Shown here piece after piece: positions 23,320-35,187 of a stretch of DNA of 64,000 nt (within the stretch, counting starts at the first letter, position 1; the number at the start of each line of letters is the position of its first letter). Under the pieces are notes generated by a model. It was not told the DNA's origin. It was given only the letters and a program-made list of their open reading frames with translations, and searched no databases. Position numbers and translations under genes: made by a program. Origin of the DNA: Ephemerocybe angulata (lineage: Eukaryota; Basidiomycota; Agaricomycetes; Agaricales; Psathyrellaceae); assembly GCA_013368325.1 (NCBI GenBank), contig JAACJK010000124.1, positions 62,001 to 126,000 of the forward strand. Reading direction: 5' to 3'.

Positions 23320-25064
23320 ATGGATCTTCGGGGTCTCGATAACGCCGATTCACACCTCGTACACGCCGTATTAAACCATGTCATCGCGCTCCTTCCCAAC
23401 GCCGGTGCCAACCGAGACTGTGTTTTGGAATTGATTCTTCAAAGCCTTCCTACATATGGGCCACAGGATACTGTCGTACTGGTTGTACAATCCTTGTTGG
23501 ACCAATCGACACCCGGATAGCACCTCAACCCATGACCCTCCACACGCGAGCGTTGCCTCAATCGACTGCCAATGTTGCTTTGCCTCGTTTCCTCAGGACG
23601 ACATTGCGAAGTGCCCAGCTGTGCATCCCTTCTGCATCTCATGCATTCAACAATACGTTACAACACAACTAGGAGATCGGAGGACCGACATCACTTGCAT
23701 GTAGTCCAGTGACGATGGCTGCCAGCTCGCATTTTTGTCTTCCGTTTTGAGGTCTTGCCTTACGGAGGACCTCCTATTCTGTATGAACGTCTCTCCCAGC
23801 AGAGGGACTTGAAGGAAGCCCAGATCGAGGGCTTGGAGGACTGCGCATTCTGTGACTTCGCGTGCGTCATGGATGTCCCGCTGGTGGAGGTCCCAACTTT
23901 CAGGTGTCAGAACACGGTGAAATGTGGAAGGGCCAGCTGTAGAGTATGCCGAGCTGAAGAGCACCCTGGGAGACCCTGCGACGATCTGCAAAATAAAGTT
24001 CGAGACACCCGCTTGGATATCGAGGAGGCTGATGCGACATTGCCCAAGCTGTCGTTTCCCATTCATTAAATCAGACGGGGTGAGTGAACTGTGAACTATC
24101 AGACATGTCTACTTGATCGGGATACTGACAGCGCAGCTTAGTACAACAAGATGAAGTGTCCGAACTGCAGTGCTATCTCTTGCTATATCTGCAGGCAGGC
24201 GATTTTGGATGAAAATCACTACGATCACTTTGTACGTATATCACCTCCATACCTGGCTTGCATCGTCTGATATCATTTCCAAAGGGGCAAGGTCCCTCGC
24301 GTGTGCCTCCTCCAGGGTAAAGCCGTCCTCAAACAGGTAGCACTGTCCCGGAGGTCAATGACGCGTACGAGAAGGCTCTCGCTCAAGAAGCCGAACTCGC
24401 TCTCGCGCAGCGTGGGCCAGCTCCGCCCGAACGCGACCAGATACCGTCTCCTACCGCCTTACAAGCCATAACGGCCAGGACTATGATGGCTACGACATGG
24501 GCGAGCCCATGGATATCGATGTGGAGTATGGCCCAGGGTATGAAGCCATACATAATCAAGTTGAAGAACCGCCCATCGCAGCCCACAGAGTCCATCCACA
24601 CGCCCGGGACTGTGAGGAGCTCAACCACCCTGATGAGGATATCCCCACCGCCGTTACCAGCGGAAGTCATCACCCCGCTGATCCTGTTCAAGGTCTTGGT
24701 CTACCCGATACCGTCCAACTCCAGAGAAACATTGCTTTGGCGAGAGACGAGGTGAGGAAGGCAAATAGAAGACTCAAATACGCCGAGAAGAGACTGAAAG
24801 GTGTAGATCGTGACGTCGAGGCAAGGAAGGCCAAGGTTTCGACCGGAAATGGTAAGTTCATGTTACTGTTCCTAACTTTGCCGCCTGACCTTCCAACCTG
24901 TAGGCAACACTCGTACCAGAGTCACCCTTGGCCCTGTTAAGGAGAGAGCTCTGAGACAAGAAAGGGTGGATCGAGCAAAACTGGATTGTGCTCGATATGA
25001 TTGCGAACTTGTTTACGCTTTAGAAGAGCTCCGATTTCAAACTCTCGTTAGTGCTGCCAATTAG
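23320..25064 (+). pseudogene. RBR (RING-between-RING) E3 ligase pseudogene, complete copy
   Basis: All parts of an RBR ligase can be read but not in one frame. There is a helical N-terminus (from ATG 23320). RING1 has CQCCFASF and CPAVHPFCISC (C-x3-H-x2-C-x2-C). The IBR has DCAFCDFACVMD, FRCQNTVKCGRASCRVC and HPGRPC. RING2 has RHCPSCRFPFI and MKCPNCSAISCYICRQAI. A C-terminal acidic and coiled-coil region follows (DIDVEYGPGYE, then a Lys/Arg/Glu helix), with the stop at 25062-25064. Lesions are an in-frame TAG inside RING1 near 23702, a frame change near 23785 before YERLSQQRDL, and another near 24040 between IBR and RING2, plus an unresolved join near 24440. Intact RBRs pass ubiquitin through a RING2 cysteine. 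The same lesions recur in the second copy. Confidence 0.75.
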
Positions 25065-25400
25065 TGAATCATTAATGATTCCCTGTTCGAGTTATATTAT
25101 CGTTATAAATTGTATTTGAGGGCTGGCCCCTCAGGCCTCAGGCCTCATGATGTTATATAAGTATGTTATGATTGACGCCTATTTTTCTGATCAGAGTTCC
25201 GTGGGTGCTCCTCCGAGGGCCGAATCCCGACCCGAATCGCCCCTCCATCACGACTTAGAACATAGCAGGTCGTATCTCAAATATCAAATCTGAACTCAGT
25301 AGTCGTCGAGATGTAGGGGGAATGTACATTGCATATTCAAATGTGATGTTCGGACGTATGCCGCGGGATTGAGATAGGGTAGACGACTATGAGGTCCATG
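25065..25400. other. Convergent 3' region
   Basis: The RBR pseudogene and MYND gene converge here. There is a short direct repeat of CAGGCCT around 25130-25145. No gene seen. Confidence 0.4.
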
Positions 25401-27517
25401 CTAATGCATAGAGGCCGATTCGTTGGGTTCGGTCTCGTCAGGTTCCGATTCCGGCAGAGTGCTATTGTTGGCGTTGAGCCCATTACGCAGGGTAGATCTC
25501 AGAGAATGACTGACCTGATCGTCCCTACACCATGAAGAAATATAAATCCACAAGGGAAACACCCTTCTTGGAGGGTAGCAAGAATGTGAATACACTCTTT
25601 CCCATGACGGTATGCTGCCTCCACGAGCCGAGTTCGATCAGACGAAGAAGAAACCATCGCATTGAGTCGGGGGTACGCATAGGTTGGCTTTCGGTCCATA
25701 GAGTCAGTTAAGTAATCTTCCCGAGACTTACTTTTGACCTTGTCTGGAGCTCCCAGCCGCCAGTCTAGAATAGAAACTGCGTCTATGGGTCCCAAATCAG
25801 CTCCTTGGAGGGAGATGAGGGTCATGAGGTGAACTAGAGCGGCTCCGAGATTCTCCTTGCTTCCCCAAGGAAACCACTGACGCTTCTTGCGCCGCGCTGT
25901 AGGAAACCCTTAATATTCGCACCCAAACAGAAACAGCCGGTCAACACACCTCGAAGGAGCGCAGAAGCACTAGAACACTCAAGCCGATGGAGCGCGTTCC
26001 AATCATCCCTCTGACATTCTTTGGAGCAGTAGAAAACAGTCTTGCAACCCGAGCACACCCTCCGAGGCTTCGTGTCGTTCCCGGAAGTAACCCCATTTCG
26101 CCTGTGAAGCTCTAAATGCTGTGTGTCAAGGTGTAGCGTCAGCGTTGGCGCTTTTAGCACCGAAAGTGTTTGCAACCCACATCAAGATTGTCACATTGGA
26201 ATATGTATGTCGCTTCACGGACAGCAACGGAAATTGAGCTGAGTGTCAGCGTCGTCCAGAAGTGTTCCCAGACTGGATCAGACGGGGGTGTGGCCTTGGG
26301 GGTTGTGTTGAAGTGGTGCGAGAAAGAGACAGTGACCGCTCGAGATACGCGTGGATAGGCAAGATAGGCTGAAAGATGCCGCATAAACCCACGGACCACG
26401 AGCTTTGAGGGTGTGCAGTCTCGCATGGTTCGAAGACACTCGTATAAAATTGGGGCAAGATCTGCCCGCAAGAGCTGCACGACCTTTGAGATAATTCCCT
26501 CTTCATCCTTCTCCGCCATCGCTATCAAGTCTCCGACATGGGCAAGCCTCCATCGCTCGATGTACGTCGACGAGCGGAGTAAGGTGTGGATTGACTTGCT
26601 GAAGGCGATGATAGTGCCATTTCTGTTTGACCATCGCCAGACGCTACTCCAGCTCGTCGTGTCGGACAGGTGCTTCATCAAGTGAATGTACCAGCTTTGC
26701 ATCTCGAGAAGGCGCATCGTTTCTATCCAGGATTGACTCGCCGTATCCAAGGCTGTGATATGGATGGCATACGACTTCAAGAATGCCTCTGCTTGATTCG
26801 GATTCTGGAAAATGGCCATCACTGCTGCTCCAGCCAAGCCTTTCATATCCAAGCAGTTGCCGAAGAGCTCTGCCATTGAGCAGGCTGAATTAATGAAGGC
26901 ATCCTCATTCCCTTGATTAAACTCCCTACACCAGACCCTGAGTGCTAGTTCGATTGTCTCCAAGTAGTCGCCCATTATCGCGGGGGAGAAAGGTGGTCGA
27001 GAAAATCTGGAAAGGAATTGGGCGACAGTCAAAATGGGGATGCTCAGCAGCTTGGGCGGCATCGCGCGTTCTGAGTACTCCAGGGTATAGGTGAGCCAGG
27101 AGAGGATGGAGGCCCAATTTTTCTCGAGGATAGTCGAAAGCATTACGGAGGTGGGGTCATCACATTCCAACGATCCTTCGACAACCTGACCACTGCGATA
27201 GATCACCTCAAGACTCGCCAACGCCCGGAGCATCGGCTGGAGCTCCGTAGTATTGGTTGGAGTGAAACGGAGAGCATGGAAGGAGAGTGGCGTAGTTTGC
27301 AGGAACTGCATCACAGCGTCGACTGGGCGAAGGTCAGAGGGATGGTAGGGGTAGCTGTGAGCCAATTCCCTAAGGTGGGGAACTAGTCCAGACATAGCGT
27401 TATCCAAGAGCTAGGAAGACATTCAGTTATACGGTGTATCAAATCCGAAGGTATACTTGAACTTACGGACGTGGCGACGCTTTCAGCCTGGGTGGGACCT
27501 CCGGAGGTGTTCTCCAT
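25401..27517 (-). CDS. MYND zinc-finger protein, copy 1
   Basis: Five exons join cleanly into a 630-aa frame: 27517-27467, 27410-26181, 26118-25950, 25896-25515 and 25461-25401, with introns of 53-62 nt. The first 425 residues form a helical repeat-like region without known motifs. The MYND finger spans the junction of exons 2 and 3: CDNLD, HLELHRR, then RRVCSGCKTVFYCSKECQRD and WNALHRLEC, matching the C-x2-C...C-x3-C...H...C pattern. A helical domain (KRQWFPWGSKENL, LVHLMTLISLQG, DAVSILDWRLG) and a Glu/Asp-rich tail ending ESASMH follow. This layout matches the many agaricomycete MYND proteins, probably protein-binding adaptors of unknown partner. The start is the first ATG before the exon 1 donor. 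An intact twin lies at 57.8-59.9 kb. Confidence 0.82.
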
Positions 27518-28133
27518 GAGGATGGGTGAAGGAGGAGGTTGCGCTTGGGATAGATGGGCCGGGCTCGTGGCGATATTCTTTGGTGCGAGTGGTATGAACG
27601 TCAAAAAAGAAAGACGAGTAGACGTTTCTTCACCTTCGGCCGTTGCCGAAAATTGTTGAAAGCCGAGTCGGAGTCCACATTAGGCGCCGAAATTGGTCGT
27701 CCCGTAGGCTGTAACGGGGGCATTGGGGCGGCCACTGCTGGCTCTGATATCACCTCCCTCAATCTTCAAGCTTAAGCATTCGACCTCTCAGACTATGGTC
27801 CAAAATATCGAATCACTCAAAGTTAAGCGATGGGGTTCTCGCTAAGCAAACTCCCTCGCTGGTATACTGATGAGGGCGCCTAATAGCTCGCTATGATCCA
27901 TCGTACGGAATATCAACTCTGACGATAGGAAGTCTCATGCTCACCTCAAACTTTGAATATTTGAGTCTGAACCCTGCAATGGCACATGCACACCACCTCG
28001 ATAAGTCGCACAAAATTGGCTTTCCGTCCGACACACATGACACCTAAGTATACAAGCTCATCTATGTAGCCCGGTACTGAGACTCGATAATATGCCAAAC
28101 TCGCTCCGCATTACAAATCCAGCGCCGCCTCCG
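27518..28133. other. Upstream region of MYND gene, copy 1
   Basis: Holds the presumed promoter of the MYND gene. The frame in front of the ATG stays open but lacks its own ATG. No other gene seen. Confidence 0.4.
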
Positions 28134-28651
28134 TCATGTTCGCCAAGTCCGGCCAACTGTCTCCCCGTGGTCAGTTAGAGATGGTAGAGCAAGGTTGAGG
28201 AACAACAAATTTACATTTCCCCTCCCTGCGCGGTCAATGTAACGCGGGATCCAGGCCCGATGGTAGGATCGAATTCCAATAAGTCGTAGCCCTTCTAAGT
28301 ACGTGCACGTCTGTTGATCAATTGGGCGAACTTGGAACATCCAGAAGTCCACGCACCATATGTAGAAGGACGTCCTTGAAAACCTTATCACGAGAACTCC
28401 AGATCTTCGCTCCCTCTTGCTCTGCTCGAATAAGAGCTAAAGTAAGGTAAAGATAGTGAGCGCGGCTATAATAGGACACTGTCAACAAGTGAAGGGCGCA
28501 CCCATCTCTTTGATGGAAGCCATGGTCATGGTTTTGTCCAACCCTTTGGCGACCAATGCCGTGATGGAAAGAATCACCCCTTAAACCAGACATCAAATTC
28601 AAGTTCGGACGTGAAACTATTGGACTCACAGTCAAAGATAGAACGAGGCAT
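28134..28651 (-). CDS. Small unknown locus, copy 1 (exon structure unresolved)
   Basis: From ATG 28651 the sequence reads MPRSIFDCES and then FTSELEFDVWFKG. Further coherent pieces follow in other phases: ALVAKGLDKTMTMASIKEM, and a piece with YLEGLRLIGIRSYHRAWIPR and YIDRAGRGN. They look like exons of one small gene, but I cannot join them with consistent GT-AG introns. No family recognised. An identical copy lies at 56.6-57.1 kb. Confidence 0.35.
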
Positions 28652-29394
28652 TGTCAGTTCAAAGTCGGGGGCTGGTGAGATTAAGGGTCGAAGGTTACTG
28701 TTGAACTGAGATTCATGGGCACGGTTATATGTAAATCTTAAAGCTTGAGCCTGAACGCGAACATCTTTGTAGGAACGATCGAAATCCGAACGACAAAGAG
28801 AGTCCGGTTTTCGCCTCCACCTTTCTTCTATTGGGTGTCATTCCCCAATATCAGCTCAAAGGCCTGTGGCAACAGGCCTTTGAGGCTGGGCCATATCATA
28901 GGTTAGCAACCTATTTCTCTTTGCGACGTTGCCTCATTGCGTTCATACGGTAAGGGGAACAAGAAATTGCGATCGACCCACCAAAACAGCAGCCTCATGT
29001 CACAAGCGAGGGGGAGTGAAGGAATGGAAAGGACCCTTCATCTTTGCGAGCTGTGAGAGAAACAGTGCGTCCACAGGATCCGAATCCCAGGTAGCTTAAA
29101 GCTCTAAACATCGGCCGAGGTACCATGCAAAGTTTTAGGGTGTTAAGTTAACAAGGGAGCAGCAAGGGAGGGTCTGAAGAGGGTCGAACTTAGTCGCCGG
29201 GGCCGGCGATCAAGGCAATGGCAATTGGGTTACAGGTACGTCATGATGCATGATCACCCAGTCCTGACCGATCCGACGGTCTTTCTTTCTACGCTCACCC
29301 GGTCTTTGTCTTGCCCAAATCGACTGACTAGCATGGCTCACTCAACTACAGTTTCCCTAACTCGTACGCTGATTTGTCACATCCCCTCCCGAAC
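28652..29394. other. Gene-free stretch with a perfect hairpin
   Basis: A perfect 13-bp stem (CTCAAAGGCCTGT) with a 4-base loop lies at 28855-28884 and is repeated at 56390-56419. A GC-rich palindrome occurs near 29195. The inverted duplication ends at 29012. No gene recognised. Confidence 0.55.
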
Positions 29395-29838
29395 ATGCCT
29401 CGCCGTCACCCAACCCCCAGTTTCACAACGATTGCGGCCACCCACAGAGCTACGGTTCGTATGAACGACCTTATCACCTGAAATTATATTCACTGAGGTG
29501 CCTAGAATTTCCGAAAGGACCTTCAGAAGCTTGAAGAACTCCTGAAAACCGATAGCGCCTCCCTAGGATTGGGTGCATTTACCGAGGTCATCGCCGTGCT
29601 CCACCATCCCTCTCCAAAGCAGTGCGAAGCCCATACTGGCGGAGTCAAGTTGGCATTTCGCGCTCCCACCATCATCTGTGAAATCCTTTCCAACGTCACC
29701 CGCGCGCCCAGCCGACTCGACGAATTATCTGTCATTCTGAGCTCCCGAAAGTGGCCTCGCCACCATGTTTGCGCGCAGGTCGGTGTTGTTTGGTGCAGGC
29801 TCAGGGGAAGCAGCGAACGCATACTAGTAATGCATTAG
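29395..29838 (+). CDS. Hypothetical protein, two exons
   Basis: Exon 29395-29454 (MPRRHPTPSFTTIAATHRAT) joins exon 29506-29838 across a 51-nt GTTCGT...CCTAG intron. The second exon reads NFRKDLQKLEELLKTDSASL, then a helical segment with APTIICEILSNVTRAPSRLD and ELSVILSSRK. It looks coding up to about 29755, after which a further intron may follow. No domain recognised. A weaker frame at 29870-30124 could be a later exon. Confidence 0.4.
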
Positions 29839-30124
29839 CCTGTCACAGAACTTCAGTTCGCTTCAGTTCATGATGCGACAGTTCGTCAGCAAGGGGCCTC
29901 TGAATGAAATCCGCGCTTCTCCACCTCCCCTCACTCGGGCATCGCATCCTCAGATCACCGCGTCAAGGGACCCGTTGCAGTCTGGCTTTGTCCTCTCCTT
30001 CACCTCCGGTAGGCTCTACAGCGACGTCATTGCGAATTCGCGGCTCGACATTCCCTCCTCACACACCGAGCGTGCACTGTTTCGACGTGCCCGTCGGACA
30101 CTGATACACTGTGGGCCTATGTGA

Positions 30125-30719
30125 CGGTCACGGTGAGCCATGCACAGTTTAGAAACAAAGATGTACTTACTGAACATAGATTAGATCTTTAGATCTGGCT
30201 CTGAGCAAGCAGCAAGGTGCCGAGGTCAGTTGTGTCAACAAGGCTAATAAAAGGTTTTTCTTACCCTATCCAAGAGCTCATTCAATTCGCTTCGCGACGA
30301 GGGCAAAACCAATCGCACGACCAATCAATTCGCTTCGCATGACGACACCGTCGCATATCACGACCCGACGACGACGAGGGGTTCTGCGGATACGGAGTGT
30401 GACGGCGGCTCTCGTTCGTCATCGCACACAGACCTCGATCTGAGAGCATACGGTGTGCAGAGAGAGGATGGCAAGTCAAACAGAGTTTTGAAGAGAAAAA
30501 AGGACCCTACTGACCATGAATTAGACCCCAGCACGACCCCAGCATAACCAGAAAAGAATTCTGTGAGTGAGCATTCCGCCAATCAAACTGATAGTCGTAC
30601 TCACCATTTCGCAAAACGACGACGACGACGACAGCCCAAAGGTCTCTGCCATAAAGGGGTCCGACACCTGGACATCCCCGCCGGCAGACAAGCGCAGGAG
30701 GAGGAGGTGACTCGTGCTA
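30125..30719. other. Gene-free stretch
   Basis: Contains a short direct repeat (TCAATTCGCTTCGC) near 30288 and 30327. No convincing gene. Confidence 0.4.
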
Positions 30720-30907
30720 TTCGTATTCGAAGCACCGCGGCGCCGAACATGCAATAGTGGGCCGACTGTGCACGATATCCGCGCCTGATCGCCCAGCAAC
30801 TTCCCCACCAAGGAGAGCATGAGCTAGTAGACCTCCCTCTTCTTTGATGCCCGCGGGCGGTACGTGATCCCCTCGACGTCCTGCGTGGCCTTGACGTAGA
30901 AGCCGCT
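30720..30907 (-). pseudogene. Fragment resembling the N-terminal region of splicing helicase Brr2
   Basis: Minus-strand frames read GFYVKATQDVEGITYRPR, SKKREVY, a TAG stop, LMLSLVGKLLGDQA, then after a frame change DIVHSRPTIA and PRCFEY. The order TYRPR - T/KREVYELML - LGDQ - DIVRSA is the one I associate with the N-terminal part of fungal Brr2 (U5 snRNP helicase). The match is short and by memory of the family. The stop and frameshift mark it as a relic. Confidence 0.35.
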
Positions 30908-31289
30908 CTAGAGCATCCACCCAGATTAGTCCGAAGGGGCCGTAGCACCGTGTATAGCACCACGGGAGAAGCCCTCGTTGGTGAAAATGCAATGCTGAGG
31001 GAAGAAATGGTGATAAAGAGAGTCTTGGAGAATGGGTTCCATCGTTCCAAGCCATGGCTTAAAGTGGACAGCGAGTTATGGGTAAACAGCGCTGGGGTAT
31101 GCGGGCGTCTATTTGGTGAGTTCGCCACGTGAGCAAGCCCAAGAACAAGGCGCACCTGTATCTCAACTAAGGCTACATGAACCTTATGCCCTCTCTGGAA
31201 AAAGTGTGTGTCAAGGGTATCAGGAGTAAATTAGCCCAGAGATGAGCGTAGGAGAGAAGGAAGAAGCTGTGAGCGCCTTGCCACTGGCA

Positions 31290-31793
31290 GTGTGAGCGCC
31301 GTCGGGGTTTCAATCCTGGGAACCTCTCACCATATCGAGTGTATTGGGCAATTCCGACGAATTGGACGAATTGCCTGTCTGATTCGTCCACCACAACGGC
31401 TACGCACCAATGCCCTGTGAGTCACCTGTGCCTGCTTATCAGGCTTTCTGGGGTCTATCGACATGCCAAGCAGTCCGATCGAGGGTATTGAAGGGGCAAG
31501 GACACCCAGGTGAGTATAACATATGTCTATATGTCTCGAGGCCGAAGTTTGACTGTTCTCGTCCGCCAGGCTCCAAATAATGCGAGTAGAGACCACCAGA
31601 AGTGAGAATCTGGATTCCTCGTTGGGGCAAAGTACGTGGTCGGATACACGATACTGGGCTTGGTGTTGAAGTTGACGTGTTTTAGCACGCCTTGATCGTC
31701 GTCCGATCCAATTGTGAGTGTCGCGTCCCATTCTGTGAACTCCCGGACATATCTGGCCTTCGGAGACCCGTTCAAATCAGTGCCGACATCCAC
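31290..31793 (-). pseudogene. FVQFVG family member, diverged copy in head-to-head unit 1
   Basis: From 31793 the minus strand keeps an open frame with EWDATLTIGSDDDQGVLKHV and KPSIVYPTTYFAPT, then WWSLLALFGAW, a GTGAGA-type donor and, after an intron, DESDRQFVQFVGIAQYTRYG followed by ERFPGLKPRR. These align with the A-copy segments AIGLDDDQDML and FVQFVGFVQ. No ATG precedes the first segment, so the 5' end is missing or elsewhere. Partner sequence B begins within a few bases in the opposite direction. Confidence 0.5.
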
Positions 31794-31794
31794 G

Positions 31795-32700
31795 GCTATG
31801 AAGATATGGTGTCAACATCATCCCCTGGACCGCCTTCTCCCTCTAGTCTTGCTGTTGTTCTCCCCAAGGCCCGAGAACTTGAAGGCTAGGCTTGAGCGAA
31901 GGATTGACATGGGTGGAGGCCGACGATCGTCTTCACCCCTTGCTGGAAGGTCGGTCGCCTATCAACCCTCTCCCCCGTTTACCTTTTTTAACGTGTTCTG
32001 ATGACTGCTTGATTCTAGGATCTTTCGGGGGTTTAGTAATCCGTCGAGCTCCAGTCCGTCCCCATCTCATCAAGGTCGAGTTCCAAACTGAGTCCTCCGA
32101 AGCAGATAGATCAAGCTCAACGCCACCCCACCCCTTCGTACATGCCGGCGTTCTCGTCTTCCCCAGATCCCACTCTATGGATCCGCAGCGCTTCATCTCA
32201 CCGTTGCCTTGCACCGTTGAATCGATATCTACACGCCGAGACCCTGAAACTGCTCGCACCACCGTTTTACCCAATATTTGAATATCTACGCCAGCCCGTC
32301 TTGCCAGAGACACATCGTCGCCTAACATATGCGCCTTTTACGTAACGGCGACCCCCGCTATCAACGCACCGGCGGCACTTGTTGTGTCGTAAGTCCTATT
32401 GCCCTCCGCTTTCCCTCTTCGAACTCCAGCTGACATGTCGCGGGCACCCGCTTCCAGAGACGCCGTGTTCTCCTTCAAGAGACCACAGCTACCCTTCCTG
32501 CACTGCGATCGAAACAGAAGATGTTCGCTTCGGCCCTGGAGTTTTCGCCCCTCTCGCCGTCTACGTCCTCCCCTCTTTCCCATCCGAGTCGGGATACGAT
32601 CTTGCTCTACACCTTCTTCACCATTTTCACCATTTCCCCTTGCCAATCTAGTCAATGTTCTATCTTCAGTCCGTGTCCCACGCCAACAGCCCTCGTATCA
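31795..32700 (+). repeat. Partner sequence B, copy 1 (head-to-head with FVQFVG fragment)
   Basis: About 0.9 kb that recurs inverted at 45890-46800, at roughly 85 percent identity as judged by eye. The best frame, 31892-32281, holds GRSPINPLP, CSDDCLILGSFG, SSEADRSSSTPP, then SMDPQRFISPLPC and RRDPETARTTVLPN, which also stay readable in the other copy. No family recognised. In both places B runs away from an FVQFVG-family fragment, so the pair was duplicated as one unit. Confidence 0.55.
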
Positions 32701-33575
32701 AACGCAAAGCAAAAACTGGTGGTCCTTCAACTACATGAAAATCTACATACAATTCCTCATTCCAGTCGGCGCCCTTCCGAGGCGACCACGTCGACTCGGC
32801 ATCTTCACCAGATAGCCCATTAGCATCCAGGTGTTCGGTGTTTTCCATCTCCTCTGCATCCCCTATCCGGGCGTCCCGACCCACCTCTCTCTCCCACGGC
32901 GCCCGCTCAAATCTATCCCCAGCCCTTTGTGCCTGCGCTGTCGCAAAGCCCCCAAGTGACTATCCCATGCGGCATACCCAAACGACCGCTCAAGTCAACC
33001 TGGGAGTACAGTCGGCTTCCTGAGGATCATCAGCGACCAGGTTCCTCCATTCGTGACTCATCGTCCCGCATCTTTTATGCGCATCGGCCAAGGGCCTTGT
33101 CGACCTCGTTTACGAGTAAATTTAAATTTAAAGTTATCTTGTATCTATCCAAAATCAATAGTGTTCGGTACACTCCTAGTATTCCACGTCCCTCAACAGC
33201 CAGACTCTTTGGCTCAAGACCTCACCCAACGGTCGAAATATCTAGACTCGTGACCAGTGCCGCTCTATGAGGCCGCAGGCGAAACCTCTATCGAGGTTGA
33301 TCCCTCATAGAGGGATCGGTTACAGGTCTACGAAATATCGAGCAACGAAGTCTAACTCCCCTTGCTTTCTTACATAATGGCTTTTGGTTGCGAGTTCTTT
33401 GTCTCGTTAAGTATCGTTATAAACAGATGTCCAACACGCGTTCACTTTCTCTTTCACAGTGCCGAACCTTGCACCTTGCAAGTATATCCAGCAACATCTT
33501 CCCCTTTCAACCGCGTACTGATATACCTTGTTCAGGTTTCCACGACCCATCAGTACACCCCACCCACTCTATAGC
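32701..33575. other. Gene-free stretch with two adjacent hairpins
   Basis: Two perfect inverted repeats abut: AACCTC-TATC-GAGGTT at 33283-33298 and GATCCCTC-ATA-GAGGGATC at 33299-33317. The region 33320-33575 is the presumed upstream sequence of F-box gene 2. No gene seen. Confidence 0.55.
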
Positions 33576-35187
33576 ATGTCAATGGTTACCGTCCAACAGC
33601 ATAGGTTCGTTTTGATTCTCCATCCAGTTGGAGAGCTTAAATGCTGACTGCAGCCTTTCCTTGCTTCGCAGTGGAGCCCCCGGCGGCTTCAAGTACGGCA
33701 TTAACAAACTTGCGAATGAGACTCTCACCCAGATCTTTCTCTCTGGATCCCTGACCCTTTCAACCAATCCCGAGAAAAGTAATTCCCCGGCTTTCAGTCT
33801 CCTTCTCGTTTGTCGTCACTGGAATGCGCTGGCGTTGTCTTTGCCGTCCTTGTGGACAACCTTGAATTTGGATTTCTACAACCTGGGGAAGAGCAGAAGA
33901 AGAGAGGAAGCAGAGGTCATCCTATGGAAGTTCGCAGGACTGTGTCTCTCTAGGTCCTCTAACCAGCACCTTCACCTGACTCTCTGCAGTTTAATCGAAG
34001 AACCCATGGAGAATCTTGCGAGACTAGGTGCCCCTTCCGACCGCTGGGCATCATTAAACCTCAGCACGAACAACTTGCTCGACATCATCAATGACCGACA
34101 GAACTTTTCCGGCTTTCCGGCGCTCCGCTCTCTCGTCACACGCGTCCATTTGAGCTACGATTGGGATAGCTCTGGCGCTCAAGGAACGATTGTCGATGGC
34201 GACGATATAATACGGTCCGCGGGGGATCCTGACTTGGGGTTCCTTGCATTGCGACATTTCAACGTTTGCATCCGTCTGGGGCTTTCCACCGTTGACAGGG
34301 AAGGATCTGAAGGCACCTTCCTCAGTCTACCGAGCGATTTACGAAGCAACATTACACACCTCTCCATGGAACAGTGCTCCCATCCCAGTACTCTCTCAGC
34401 CCGCATGCGCGAAGTACTGACCGCCGGTATGGGATCGCTTACCCATCTTCACCTCAATTTACCACGCATGAGGATCGAGTGGGACGAGACGACGCCTCCT
34501 TATCCTGGTCACCTTACTCTTCCCCATGTCACCTTCCTTTCCATTTCCAGCCTATCCTGCCGGAGCAATGGCATGCGCGATGATGCTTGGAGGAATCTCG
34601 ACTATCTGATGCTGCCATCGCTGAAGCATCTTCGTGTCACTCAGATCATGCCCGAGGACGAGGACATCCATCGAAACCCCTATCTTACCCGGTTCCTTTC
34701 CCGGGGCCTGAGGATCCAGACCCTCGCGACTCAACAGATTGGCTTGACACACAGCATTGCGCTGTTCGAGGCGTTAAAGCCTGAAATGTTATTCGTTTCC
34801 AACTCCTTCAACAATCCAGCAATGCGTCGTACACTTTGCAAACTTTTGGAAGACATCCTCGACGCAAAACCGCCTGTCGCGCAGGTGAGGACGATCATGA
34901 TCTACGACACGGCCCCATGCGGTGCACTGCTCGCTGGGGATGTTTTGAAGACCTTCAAGAAGCAAAGCACAGGGGATGACCCCTTGGTCTTGTGCGCAAA
35001 CGCCGGGGACGGCTCGAAGAAAATTGTGTTGCGCTCCCAAAGTCGTGTCCCCCCAAGCACGCTGAAGGATTACGGAGGCGTAGGAGATTTTCTTGCTGCG
35101 GCTGATGTGAAGCTCGATTTCGGCTCGGCCTTTCCCCGACATTTGCCTCAGCAGTGGTGGTTGACTGGTCTAGAAAACTGGAATTAG
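33576..35187 (+). CDS. F-box protein 2 (leucine-rich)
   Basis: Exon 33576-33604 (MSMVTVQQH) joins exon 33654-35187 across a 49-nt GTTCGT...TGCAG intron. The product is 520 aa. The F-box reads NKLANETLTQIFLSGSLTLS, then SLLLVCRHWNALALSLPSLW. Irregular leucine-rich repeats follow (LTHLHLNLPRMRI, LMLPSLKHLRVTQI). The C-terminus ends with a charged segment and PQQWWLTGLENWN. It is the longer paralogue of F-box gene 1 at 11.7 kb and shows where that gene may be cut short. Likely role: substrate receptor of an SCF ubiquitin ligase; substrate unknown. The first intron sits at the same place as in gene 1, which supports both starts. Confidence 0.82.

Larger units (their letters stand above)
23728..29012. 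repeat. 5.3-kb inverted segmental duplication, copy 1
   Basis: Reverse complement of 56265-61546; positions add to 85274 across most of the block and to 85277 beyond one 3-bp indel near 28965. The left edge cuts the RBR pseudogene inside RING1 (23728/61546); the right edge is 29012/56265. Substitutions are very rare; one lies just upstream of the MYND start. It contains most of the RBR pseudogene, an intact MYND gene and a small unknown locus. Confidence 0.93.

Noticed and set aside
32338..32823. Overlapping frames of about 100 codons
   Set aside because: Ser/Pro-rich low complexity, and the frames are not conserved between the two B copies.
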